Shown here in pieces: positions 43,799 to 52,007 of a stretch of 64,000 nucleotides of DNA. The notes beneath the pieces were generated by a model. It made no database searches. It saw only the letters and a list, made by a program, of their open reading frames with translations, and had not been told where the DNA came from. Source of the stretch: Arthrobacter sp. zg-Y1110 (GTDB taxonomy: Bacteria; Actinomycetota; Actinomycetes; Actinomycetales; Micrococcaceae); contig NZ_CP104272.1 of NCBI RefSeq assembly GCF_025244865.1, positions 3,348,001 to 3,412,000 on the forward strand, in the 5' to 3' direction. The position numbers were made by a program, and so were the translations under genes. The number at the start of each line of letters is the position of its first letter. The stretch's first letter is position 1.

Positions 43799-45277
43799 TC
43801 AGGCCTTGTCCACCAGCGCGGCGACGGCAGCGGCGGCTCCGCTGGCGTGCAGGGTGCCCAGAGCGGATAGGTACGCTTCCGTGAACCGGGCATCGGAGGC
43901 CAGGTCGGCGAAGAACTGCTGCTGTGAAATAAAGGCCAGCGGATCCTCCCGGTTCCGGGCGGCTACGGCCATTACCTCGTCCCGCCGGTTGTCCACAACG
44001 CGTATGGGCTCGCCTGCCTCATCCACACCCTCGGCGTAACGTGCCCAGGCGGCAATGATCGCAGCGGAACGGGAGACTTCGCCGCCGGCAGCCACGTTCT
44101 CGCGGACCACCGGAACCAGCCATTTCGGAATGCGGTCCGAGCTTTCGGCGCACAGGCGGGCGAGGGTGTCCCGGACGTGTTCATTGCCGAAACGCTGCAG
44201 CAGCCGTTTCTTGTAGGCCGTCAGGTCCACCCCCGGAACCGGAAGCAGGGTGGGGGTAGCTTCTTTATCCATGTAGTCCAGCAGGAACTGTGCCAGCTGC
44301 GGGTCACGAGCTGCTTCATGCACATATCGGTAGCCCGAGAGGTAGCCCAAATAGGCCAGGCCCTGGTGACCGCAGTTCAGCAGGCGGAGCTTCATCCGCT
44401 CGAACGGCTCCACATCCGTCGCCATGCTCACACCGGCGTCTTCCCACGGGGGCCTGCCCTGCGGGAACGCGTCCTCGAGGGCCCACTGCTCGAAGTCTTC
44501 GGCCACCACGGGCCATGCGTCCTCGACTCCGAACTCTGCCGACAGCAGCGTGCGGTCGGCATCGGTGGTCGCCGGAGTGATCCGGTCCACCATCGAGGAG
44601 GGGAAGGAAACAGCCTCCTGCACCCATTTGCCCAGTTCCGGGTCCCGCAGCCGGGCGAACTCCCCGAAGGCCTTTCGGGCCACTTCGCCGTTGCCCGGGA
44701 CGTTGTCGCAGGACATCACCGCGAACGGTGCCACCCCTCGGTCACGCCGGCGGCGCAGTGCCTCGACAACCAGGCCGAAGACGCTCGAGGGCACCGCACC
44801 GGGCTGCAGGTCCGCCGCTACGCCGGCATTCCGGGGATCGAATTGTCCCGTGGTGTCGCTGATGTTGTAGCCGCCCTCGGTAATGGTGAGGGAAACGATG
44901 CGCGTGGCCGGGGATGCCATTTTTTCAATGACCGCTTCGGGATTTTCGGGTGCGAAAAGGTACTCGGCAATCGAGCCGATCACGCGGGCTTCCAGGGCCC
45001 CGTCGGGGTGCTTCAGGACCAGGGTGTACAGGCAGTCCTGGCTGTCCATCACGGTTTTCATGGCGGCGTCGGAGGGCAGCACACCCACTCCGCAGATGGC
45101 CCAGTCCAGGGCTTTGCCCTGGTTCATCAGGCGGTCCAGGTACATCGCCTGATGTGCCCGGTGGAATCCTCCGACACCGAAATGCACGATGCCGGTGCTG
45201 AGCCGGGAGCGGTCATAGCCGGGCCGGGCAATGAACTGCGGGAGATGGGGCAGGGACTCGTCACTGAGCTTGGTCAT
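43799..45277 (-). CDS. Mannitol 2-dehydrogenase / long-chain polyol dehydrogenase
   Basis: A 492-residue polyol-specific long-chain dehydrogenase. N-terminal Rossmann region with GIVHFGVGGFHRAHQAMYLD; central AVMSCDNVPGNGEVARKAFGEFARLRDPEL; catalytic Lys region NCGHQGLAYLGYLSGYRYVHEA near 300-320. It oxidises mannitol to fructose (or fructuronate-type reductase). Upstream lies a 66-residue ORF and pstS. A polyol-type ABC transporter lies 21 kb away. Confidence 0.9.
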   Translation of the reverse strand: MTKLSDESLPHLPQFIARPGYDRSRLSTGIVHFGVGGFHRAHQAMYLDRLMNQGKALDWAICGVGVLPSDAAMKTVMDSQDCLYTLVLKHPDGALEARVIGSIAEYLFAPENPEAVIEKMASPATRIVSLTITEGGYNISDTTGQFDPRNAGVAADLQPGAVPSSVFGLVVEALRRRRDRGVAPFAVMSCDNVPGNGEVARKAFGEFARLRDPELGKWVQEAVSFPSSMVDRITPATTDADRTLLSAEFGVEDAWPVVAEDFEQWALEDAFPQGRPPWEDAGVSMATDVEPFERMKLRLLNCGHQGLAYLGYLSGYRYVHEAARDPQLAQFLLDYMDKEATPTLLPVPGVDLTAYKKRLLQRFGNEHVRDTLARLCAESSDRIPKWLVPVVRENVAAGGEVSRSAAIIAAWARYAEGVDEAGEPIRVVDNRRDEVMAVAARNREDPLAFISQQQFFADLASDARFTEAYLSALGTLHASGAAAAVAALVDKA

Positions 45278-45355
45278 AACGCCGCCTTAGGCCGGGGTGC
45301 GGCCAATCTAGCAGATTGGCTCAGGCCCTCCCATAGAAGCGTTGGTGCCGCACCC

Positions 45356-45556
45356 TTACTCGACGGCCTGGGCGTCCAGTTCGATGAAGGCCCAGTCCGG
45401 CTCGGCGAGGATGGGGTCCATGACAGGGCCGCCGGCCTCGGCAATCCGGTCCTGGACCTTGGGCGGCAGGCCGTCCTGGCGGAGATTGTGCCTCAGCCAG
45501 TCCTTGGCCGAACCGTCCAGGTAAGGCCACCAGCGTTCGATTCGGATAGGTTCCAC
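45356..45556 (-). CDS. Hypothetical protein
   Basis: A 66-residue ORF with a GTG start and AAGGGGG site five bases upstream. It has a W-W-P-Y-L-D-G-S motif near the start and an acidic C-terminus (EPDWAFIELDAQAVE). I do not recognise the family. It lies between pstS and the mannitol dehydrogenase gene on the same strand, separated from pstS by a terminator. Confidence 0.5.
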   Translation of the reverse strand: MEPIRIERWWPYLDGSAKDWLRHNLRQDGLPPKVQDRIAEAGGPVMDPILAEPDWAFIELDAQAVE

Positions 45557-45642
45557 AGCAGCCCCCTTCAGCGTTGCGTAAATCCACGGTGACACCGGCA
45601 ATGAGGGGGCGCAAGGGGGCAACGAAAGAGCAGCGGGGGAAG

Positions 45643-45673
45643 CCCGGGTGCTACCGACAGGTAGCACGCCGGG
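45643..45673 (-). terminator. Terminator hairpin after pstS
   Basis: CCCGGGTGCTACC and GGTAGCAC-g-CCGGG form a 13-bp stem with a GACA loop, ten bases downstream of the pstS stop on the minus strand. Confidence 0.6.
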
Positions 45674-45682
45674 CCCGTGGAA

Positions 45683-46798
45683 CTAGTCGCGGACGGTGAT
45701 CGATTCCAGCGCCTCGCGGGCCTCTTCGGCCAGGGAATCGGGGATGGGGGCGCTCTTCGCTGCCTCCGCGGATGTCTGCTGTCCCTCCTCGCTCACCACA
45801 TACTGGCCGAAGGTCCGCACCCGCTCGACGAGGTCGGCGTCGTCATAGGAACTGCAGTAGATCTGGTAGGAAACCAGCACCAGCGGGTAGGCCCCGGGCG
45901 CTGTGGTCCGCCGGTCCAGCTGGAGCGCAATGTCATGCTCCCCGCGGCCGGGGACGCGCTTGGACTGTTCGACGGCGGTGCTCGCCGCTTCGGCGCTGAT
46001 CGGCACGAATTCGGTCCCGACGAGCAGGTTGGCGGTGCCCATGGAATCGTCGATCACCGAGTCGTCGGCGTAGGTGACGGCTCCCTCGGTGCGTGTCACC
46101 GTACTGACGACGCCGGAGCTTCCCTGTGCATTTTCGCCCTGCAGCCCTCCCGGCCAGGTTCCGGACGGTGCATCCGGCCAGGCATCGGGCGACACTTCGT
46201 GCAGGTACTCGGTGAAGTTCTCCGTGGTACCCGAGTCATCCGCTCGGCTGACGGGGGTGATCCGGGTTTCAGGCAGCTGGACGCCCGGGTTGAGTGCAGC
46301 GATGGCCGGATCATTCCAGGCTTCAATCTCGCCGCGGAACATCCGGGCAATGGTGACGGCGTCCAGGTTCAGCGACTCGATGCCGGGGAGGTTGAAGGCC
46401 ACGGCAATCGGGGAAATGTAGGCGGGAATGTCCAGGGCGCCCTCCGGCCCGCAGACCGCCTTGGCGTCCTCGATCTCTTCTTCCTGCAGATAGGCGTCGG
46501 ACCCGGCGAAGTTCACCGCACCGGCCAGCAGTGCGCTGCGCCCTGCACCGGAGCCGTCCGGCGAATACTGGAGCTGGACTTTGGGATGCAGCGTCCCGAA
46601 ACCGGCGATCCAGGAGTCCATTGCAGGGCCCTGGGCACTCGATCCGGCCCCGGACAGCACTCCGCTGAGGTTGGAGGTGCTGTTCTCGGCAGCCTCGCGC
46701 TGGGCGTCGCCGAGGGGGTAATCGGATCCACACGCGGTCAGGGCAAGCGTTGCCAGCACCACCGTGGCCAGGGAACGGGCGGGGCGGATTGGGCGCAA
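45683..46798 (-). CDS. pstS: Phosphate ABC transporter substrate-binding lipoprotein
   Basis: A 371-residue PstS-type binding protein. TTG start at 46798 follows GGAAGGA. Signal RSLATVVLATLALTACGS (lipidated Cys23), phosphate-loop region SGAGSSAQGPAMDSWIAGF, and central ITPVSRADDSGTTENFTEYL. It captures phosphate for PstCAB, but no pstC, pstA or pstB follows; the next genes are a small ORF and mannitol dehydrogenase. It may serve an unlinked Pst permease. Confidence 0.9.
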   Translation of the reverse strand: MRPIRPARSLATVVLATLALTACGSDYPLGDAQREAAENSTSNLSGVLSGAGSSAQGPAMDSWIAGFGTLHPKVQLQYSPDGSGAGRSALLAGAVNFAGSDAYLQEEEIEDAKAVCGPEGALDIPAYISPIAVAFNLPGIESLNLDAVTIARMFRGEIEAWNDPAIAALNPGVQLPETRITPVSRADDSGTTENFTEYLHEVSPDAWPDAPSGTWPGGLQGENAQGSSGVVSTVTRTEGAVTYADDSVIDDSMGTANLLVGTEFVPISAEAASTAVEQSKRVPGRGEHDIALQLDRRTTAPGAYPLVLVSYQIYCSSYDDADLVERVRTFGQYVVSEEGQQTSAEAAKSAPIPDSLAEEAREALESITVRD

Positions 46799-46960
46799 AG
46801 TGTGTCCTTCCAAAGAAGCGGCTACGGCGTCCAACGCCGGGGAGGCAGGTACGAAAAAGCTGCCCTTTCAAGGCTAACGGGCAATCGGTCCCGCCTGCCA
46901 ACCGAAATCCCCTTCCCCCTTGAGGAGCGCCGGGGCTGCTGTCAGCATTGACGGCACTGC

Positions 46961-47005
46961 GGAGAACACTGCTGGGGACAATACTGCTGCGGACAATACT
47001 GCTGC
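46961..47005. repeat. 15-bp tandem repeats, three units
   Basis: Two identical copies of GGACAATACTGCTGC (46976-46990 and 46991-47005) follow a degenerate copy (GGAGAACACTGCTGG, 46961-46975). They lie between divergent pstS and the DUF1304 gene. A frame through them would read (T-I-L-L-R) repeats but is not part of a credible protein. Confidence 0.8.
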
Positions 47006-47064
47006 GGCGCGACCGCGCCGGAGACCACATGCCCCATGACCCCCCGCATGCGCAAGGAGTGCCC

Positions 47065-47445
47065 GTGCTGATTGCCGCCGCGATTTTTGCCGTAGTAGCC
47101 GCCGCCGTGGCGTTCTACTTATTTATGCTCGAATCCCTGCGCTGGGCCGAGCCGGAAACCGCGGAGATCTTTCAGCTGCGGGGAACCAATGCCGCCGCCA
47201 CCGCACAACTGGCCTACAACCTGGGGTTCTACAACCTGTTCCTGGCGGTGGGCGCAGGACTGGGCGTGGTCCTGCTTGTCGCCGGTAATGCCGTGGCCGG
47301 TCTGACGCTGATGACCTTCACCACTGCCTGCATGCTGCTCGCTGCGGTGGTCCTGGTGCTCAGCGACAGGAGAATGGGCAGGCTGTCCCTGGTGCAGGGC
47401 GGGCCGGCGGCGTTCTCCCTCGTCTTTTCGCTGCTCGGGACCTGA
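47065..47445 (+). CDS. DUF1304 family membrane protein
   Basis: A 126-residue protein with four TM helices and the family pattern LESLRWAEPETAEIFQL near the start. GTG at 47065 is chosen for AAGGAG five bases upstream and because it begins the first TM helix. Function unknown; family members are small 4-TM proteins of about 120 residues. Confidence 0.85.
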   Translation: MLIAAAIFAVVAAAVAFYLFMLESLRWAEPETAEIFQLRGTNAAATAQLAYNLGFYNLFLAVGAGLGVVLLVAGNAVAGLTLMTFTTACMLLAAVVLVLSDRRMGRLSLVQGGPAAFSLVFSLLGT

Positions 47446-47466
47446 CGGGCCGCCCGCCGCGGAAAG

Positions 47467-48375
47467 CTACCGCGCAGCGGGGGCCGGCACCGCGTAGGCT
47501 GCCCGGGTCCAGAGGTGGAACAGGGCGTAGGAGCGCCACGGACGCCAGGGCTGCGACAGCAAGGCTGCCTCCCGCCCGCTTCCCACCCCGAGGGCGCGTT
47601 TCAACACCAAGTCATCGGCCGGGTAGGCATCACGGTCCCCCAGCACCCGCACAGCCAGGTAGTCCGCTGTCCACGGTCCGATCCCGGGCAGGGCCAGCAG
47701 GCCGGTGCGCACAGCCGCCGGCTCCGCCCCCGGGCGCAGCGGCAGGCCACCGGCCACGGCTTCGGCCAGCGCAGACAAAGTCCGGGCACGGGCATGGGTG
47801 ATCCGGACCGCGGATTGGATCTCGGCGGCCGGCACCGCTGCCAGCCGCTCCGCCGTCGGGAAAGCAAACAACCCGTTCGGCCCGGGATCCCCGAACGCCG
47901 CAACCAGCCGGGCACCGAAGGTCCGGGCGGCCGCGAGGGATACCTGCTGCCCGAGGACAGTCTGGACGCCGGTTTCAAAGCCGTCCGCGGAGCCGGGCAC
48001 CCGCAGGCCGGGGTGCCGGTTCACCAGGGGTTCCAGCAGCTCGAATCGGGAGAGGAACGGGTCCACTACGCCCGGATCGGCGTCCAGGTCCAGCCAGGTC
48101 CGGACCGTTGTTATCAGGGCGGCTTCCTCCGCTGCGGGCAGCGCGGGCAGGTCGAGGACTACTCCGGCGTCCCCCAGGGACACTGCCACGGCGAGGGGTG
48201 CCGAAGCTCCCGCCAGCAACCGCTCGACCGTAGCGCCGTCCTCCGTCCGGGTGACCCGCTCCAGGCCGGGCACGGCGTGCGCCTGCAGCGCACTGGCGAG
48301 CGGTTCCCAGGCGAAGGGGCCGCGGTGCCGGAGCGGACGCCGCTGCCTGCCTGCCAAAGCCGCAGCCTCGGTCAT
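47467..48375 (-). CDS. alkA: DNA-3-methyladenine glycosylase II
   Basis: A 302-residue HhH-GPD glycosylase. The HhH loop is LLALPGIGPWTADYL near 226-240, and the catalytic Asp lies in the PADDLVLKRAL segment at about 254-255. It removes 3-methyladenine and related alkylated bases. It is last in an overlapping sigma-ogt-alkB-alkA operon; its ATG overlaps the alkB TGA (ATGA). Confidence 0.9.
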   Translation of the reverse strand: MTEAAALAGRQRRPLRHRGPFAWEPLASALQAHAVPGLERVTRTEDGATVERLLAGASAPLAVAVSLGDAGVVLDLPALPAAEEAALITTVRTWLDLDADPGVVDPFLSRFELLEPLVNRHPGLRVPGSADGFETGVQTVLGQQVSLAAARTFGARLVAAFGDPGPNGLFAFPTAERLAAVPAAEIQSAVRITHARARTLSALAEAVAGGLPLRPGAEPAAVRTGLLALPGIGPWTADYLAVRVLGDRDAYPADDLVLKRALGVGSGREAALLSQPWRPWRSYALFHLWTRAAYAVPAPAAR

Positions 48376-49055
48376 GACAGTCCGGTCATGCGCAGCGTGA
48401 TATTGATCCGCCCCGCGGGCAGGCCGGATGCGGGGTCCGCCGTGCCTGCCAGGGTCCGCGGAACGCCGTGGTAGGCGAACCGGGAGGGACCGCCGAAGAC
48501 AAACAGGTCTCCTGATTCCAGCTCCAAGTCGGTGTAGGGCCGGGTCCGCGTTTCAGTGTTGCCGAACCGGAAAACGCAGGTGTCCCCGATGCTGATGGAT
48601 ACCACCGGGGCGCTGGATTTCTCGTCCTTGTCCTGGTGCATGCCCATGTGGGCGCCCTCGGCGTAGTAGTTGATCAGCGCCGTATCGGGGGTGTAGTTCT
48701 CCGGCCGGAAATCGTCGCGGGCGTAACCGCCGTCGGGTTGCCGATAGGCCTCGCGGAGGGCATCGCGGCCCAACTCGACCAGCCAGTCCGGCAGGTCGGC
48801 GACGCGGCCGCCCCCGACGTCGTCGGCCGTCCGCGTGTACTTGTAGGGCTGCCAGTGCCAGCCCAGGCATACGGTCTGCACGGACATGGTGTGCCCGCCG
48901 GGGAGGACGGCGGCGCGCATGGGTACCGGCCCGATGGCCCACTGACGGCAGGCCTGGACAATGCGCTGCTGTTTCTCCGGCGGCAGCCAGCCCGGCACAT
49001 GGACGGCGCCGACGGCGGGTTCGGAGCGTTCGCGGGGAAAGAGGGAGTTGCTCAT
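48372..49055 (-). CDS. alkB: Alpha-ketoglutarate-dependent dioxygenase AlkB
   Basis: A 227-residue Fe(II)/2-oxoglutarate dioxygenase that oxidatively demethylates 1-methyladenine and 3-methylcytosine. Iron ligands His140 and Asp142 (HQDKDE) and His196; 2-oxoglutarate Arg near 216-222 (GRINITLRMTG). Nucleotide-recognition lid near GWHWQPYKYTRT. Overlaps both neighbours by four bases. Confidence 0.92.
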   Translation of the reverse strand: MSNSLFPRERSEPAVGAVHVPGWLPPEKQQRIVQACRQWAIGPVPMRAAVLPGGHTMSVQTVCLGWHWQPYKYTRTADDVGGGRVADLPDWLVELGRDALREAYRQPDGGYARDDFRPENYTPDTALINYYAEGAHMGMHQDKDEKSSAPVVSISIGDTCVFRFGNTETRTRPYTDLELESGDLFVFGGPSRFAYHGVPRTLAGTADPASGLPAGRINITLRMTGLS

Positions 49056-49681
49056 GCGGCGGCTTCCAGGTCGAGGAGGATCTTCTTGGCGTCGGGACCG
49101 CCGCGGTAGCCGCCGGTGGTCCCGTCAGAGCGCAGGACCCGGTGGCAGGGGATGACCAGGGGCAGCGGATTGCGGCCGCAGGCGGTGCCCACCGCCCGGA
49201 CGGCTCCGGGGTTTCCGGTCAGTGCGGCTATGCCCGCATACGTGGAGGTGTGCCCGTAACCGATCTGCTGCAGCGTCTGGACCACCGTCCGCCGGTATCC
49301 GGCGGTAAGCCGCAGGTCCAAGTCCAGGTCGAAGCTACGCCGGGTCCCGCCGAAGTACTCGCGGAGTTGGGCGGCGGGACGGGCCAGGCGCTCCGGAGCC
49401 TCGAGGATCCGCGGGCTGATCCGGGTGCTGAGGTCCTGCAGAACGGTGTCCACCCCTTCGCATTCGAACGCGACCCGGACCAGGCCGGCGTCGGTGGCGG
49501 CAAGGATGAGCCGGCCCACGGGACTGTCGATGACGGTGTAGGCAACGTCCAGCAGTCCGGCGAACTCGGCTCCTGCGGCCAGGCGGGAATGCAGGGCGGC
49601 AAGGACCGCGTCCTCGCGGGGATCGGGGTCCAGGAGGCCGGCACTGGAGGGGCCGGCGCCGGAGGTCTCAAAGGATGCCAT
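49052..49681 (-). CDS. ogt: Methylated-DNA-protein cysteine methyltransferase
   Basis: A 209-residue MGMT. The acceptor Cys179 lies in VIPCHRVL and the substrate loop is GRNPLPLVIPCHR. N-terminal 45 residues are variable. No AraC/Ada domain is present, so it is Ogt-type, not a full Ada. Its start overlaps the sigma gene end by 14 bases; its stop overlaps alkB by four. Confidence 0.92.
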   Translation of the reverse strand: MASFETSGAGPSSAGLLDPDPREDAVLAALHSRLAAGAEFAGLLDVAYTVIDSPVGRLILAATDAGLVRVAFECEGVDTVLQDLSTRISPRILEAPERLARPAAQLREYFGGTRRSFDLDLDLRLTAGYRRTVVQTLQQIGYGHTSTYAGIAALTGNPGAVRAVGTACGRNPLPLVIPCHRVLRSDGTTGGYRGGPDAKKILLDLEAAA

Positions 49682-50147
49682 GGCGGTCCTCCTCATACAG
49701 GGTTCGTAGTTTCTTGATGCCGTCTGCTGCGGAGCGGCGGCAGGCTGCTTCGCTGCCGCCGAGCAGCCGGGCCACGTCGGCATACGGGAGCCCGGCGAGG
49801 TGGTGGTAGGCCAGCGCCTCGCGCTGGCGCACCGGCAGGGTTTTCAGGGCCCACCACAATCCGTCCGTGTCGGCCTGCGGTGCCCTCACCGGTTCGGGCA
49901 CGTCGTCCACCGGAACCGGGTTGCGGGCGGCGGAACGGTGCTGATCCACGGCCTTCCGCTTGGCTATGGTCACCAACCAGGCCTGGACGTTCGCGCCGTC
50001 GGGCAGGTCCGGGTAGGCGCCCAGGGCGGCGAGGAACGTTTCGGACCACGCGTCTTCGGCGTCGTCCGGACCCAGGACGGCACGGCAGACGCGCAGCACG
50101 GCCGGGCCGTGCTCGCGGACAATCTGCTCAAAGGGTTTCACTTCCAC
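49668..50147 (-). CDS. ECF-type sigma factor heading the alkylation repair operon
   Basis: A 159-residue sigma70-family factor. Region 2 includes DDAEDAWSETFLAALGAYPDLP and VTIAKRKAVDQHRSAAR; region 4 is LKTLPVRQREALAYHHLAGLPYADVARLLGGSEAACRRSAADGIKKLR. It has no anti-sigma partner in the operon. Overlap with ogt by 14 bases couples it to repair. It is the likely local regulator, but whether it autoactivates or responds to alkylation is unknown. Such DNA-repair-linked ECFs in actinobacteria are recalled knowledge. Confidence 0.88.
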   Translation of the reverse strand: MEVKPFEQIVREHGPAVLRVCRAVLGPDDAEDAWSETFLAALGAYPDLPDGANVQAWLVTIAKRKAVDQHRSAARNPVPVDDVPEPVRAPQADTDGLWWALKTLPVRQREALAYHHLAGLPYADVARLLGGSEAACRRSAADGIKKLRTLYEEDRHGIL

Positions 50148-50263
50148 ATACGGTAGACGTTTTCCGCGCTCCGTTTGTGAGCCGCCGTGTTAAGAAAGTT
50201 TCCCGCGTGCGACGGCGGTGGCTAGACTTCCCTCTACGTCGCAGATCAAAGGAGATCACCCCC

Positions 50264-51805
50264 ATGCACAACCTCGCCGGCATTCTGACTGACACGGTGG
50301 CGCGCTTTCCGGAGCGGACAGCCCTGAAGCTAGATGAAACCGTTGTCTCCTACGCGGCCCTCGACGCCATGAGCGCCAAGGTTGCCGGCCTCCTCGCCAG
50401 CCGGGGGGTGGAGCCCGGAGACCGCGTTGCGCTGGTGATGCCGAACATCCCGCAGATGGCGTTCCTGTACTTCGGCGCCCTGCGCCACGGCGCCGTCGTC
50501 GTTCCCATGAACCCGCTGCTGAAGGCCCGCGAGGTGGCCTACCACCTGCAGGACTCGGGTGCCCGGATTGCCTTCGCGTGGGAGGGCGTGGCCGCGGAAG
50601 TCTCCGCCGGGGCGGAAGAGGCCGGCGGAGTGGAGGTGGTCTCCGTGGATTCGGCCGCATTCCTGCAGTTGCTGGCCGGTGCGGACAGCCGCACCGAAGT
50701 GGCTGAAGTGGCTGACCAGGACACCGCGGTGATCCTCTACACCTCCGGAACCACGGGCCGGCCCAAGGGTGCCGCCCTCACGCACCGGAACCTCCTCACC
50801 AACGCCTATGTGGCCCAGTCCCTGCTGAACACGGTGGAGACGGATGTCCACTTCGGCGGCCTGCCCTTCTTCCACGTGTTCGGCCAGACCGCGGCCCTGA
50901 ACTCGTCCGTCCTGTCCGGTGCGTCCATCAGCCTGCTGCCTCGTTTCGATGCGGGCAAGGCCCTGGAGATCATCGAGCGCGACGGCGTGACCATCTTCGA
51001 AGGCGTGCCCACCATGTACGTGGGCATGCTGCGCCACCCGGCGGTCAGGACCACCAATCTGTCATCCCTGCGCGGCGCCATCACCGGTGGTTCCGCCATG
51101 CCGCTGGAAATCCTGCACGAGTTCGAGGAAGTTTTCGGCATTGAGCTGCTGGAGGGTTACGGCCTCTCGGAGACCTCGCCGATCGTCTCCTTCAACGTTC
51201 CCGGCGGCGACCGCCGGCCCGGCTCCATCGGTAAAACAGTGGCGGGGACGGAGGTCCGGATGCTGGACCCGGACGGCAACGACGTTCCGGTCGGCGAGGT
51301 CGGGGAGCTGTCCGTCCGCGGCGACGGCGTGATGAAGGGCTACTGGAAGAACGACGACGCCACGGCCGCTGCGATCCCGGACGGCTGGTTCCGGACCGGG
51401 GACCTGGCCCGTTTCGACGAGGACGGCAACATCTACATCGTGGACCGGAAGAAGGACATCATTCTGCGCGGCGGCTACAACGTCTATCCCCGTGAGGTCG
51501 AAGAGGTCCTCTACGAACACCCGGCCGTGGCCGAAGCCGCGGTCATCGGCATCCCCGATCCTCTGCACGGCGAGGAAATCGTCGCGGTGGTGGGACTTCG
51601 TGAAGAAGCAGTGCCCGCTGACGACGCAGCACGGGACGAGCTGATCGCAGACATCCAGCAGTTCACCAAGGACCGGTTGGCCGCGTACAAGTATCCGCGC
51701 CGGATCGAGCTGACCGACGCGCTGCCCAAGGGACCCACGGGCAAAATCCTGAAGCGGGAAATCAAGGTTTCCGCACCCCTGGCGGCCGAAGCGCCCGGAG
51801 CATAG
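50264..51805 (+). CDS. Long-chain acyl-CoA synthetase (AMP-binding)
   Basis: A 513-residue adenylate-forming ligase. ATP/AMP motif YTSGTTGRPKGAALTHRN near 163-180; AMP motif LLEGYGLSETSPIVSF; and the GWFRTGDLARFDEDGNIYIVDRKKD linker with the conserved Lys in the C-terminal PTGKILKREIK. Activates fatty acids to acyl-CoA. ATG at 50264 follows AAAGGAGATC; longer in-frame extension upstream is rejected. It is divergent from the repair operon. Confidence 0.93.
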   Translation: MHNLAGILTDTVARFPERTALKLDETVVSYAALDAMSAKVAGLLASRGVEPGDRVALVMPNIPQMAFLYFGALRHGAVVVPMNPLLKAREVAYHLQDSGARIAFAWEGVAAEVSAGAEEAGGVEVVSVDSAAFLQLLAGADSRTEVAEVADQDTAVILYTSGTTGRPKGAALTHRNLLTNAYVAQSLLNTVETDVHFGGLPFFHVFGQTAALNSSVLSGASISLLPRFDAGKALEIIERDGVTIFEGVPTMYVGMLRHPAVRTTNLSSLRGAITGGSAMPLEILHEFEEVFGIELLEGYGLSETSPIVSFNVPGGDRRPGSIGKTVAGTEVRMLDPDGNDVPVGEVGELSVRGDGVMKGYWKNDDATAAAIPDGWFRTGDLARFDEDGNIYIVDRKKDIILRGGYNVYPREVEEVLYEHPAVAEAAVIGIPDPLHGEEIVAVVGLREEAVPADDAARDELIADIQQFTKDRLAAYKYPRRIELTDALPKGPTGKILKREIKVSAPLAAEAPGA

Positions 51806-51823
51806 GGGCTTCGGGGCTTACGG

Positions 51824-51841
51824 GGCCCCTACGGGGCCTTT
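51824..51841 (+). terminator. Possible terminator after acyl-CoA ligase
   Basis: GGCCCC-TAC-GGGGCC followed by TTT forms a compact GC-rich hairpin 19 bases after the stop. Confidence 0.5.
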
Positions 51842-51870
51842 CGCGGGGCCATCCCGGGGACTTTCGCGGG

Positions 51871-51920
51871 CCTGGAGGGGCCTGGAGGGGCCTGGAGGGG
51901 CCTGGAGGGGCCTGGAGGAA
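51871..51920. repeat. 10-bp tandem repeat array
   Basis: CCTGGAGGGG occurs four times in exact tandem (51871-51910) followed by a partial fifth copy (CCTGGAGGAA). It lies in the convergent intergenic region between the acyl-CoA ligase and the EamA transporter. Such arrays vary in length by replication slippage. Confidence 0.9.
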
Positions 51921-52007
51921 GGCGGCTTTAATATTTACCGCGAGCTCTGCGAGCGGCAAATTTCGTTGCCGCCGTTCCAGGCCCCGTAGGAACCGGGGAA
52001 TGCAGCG

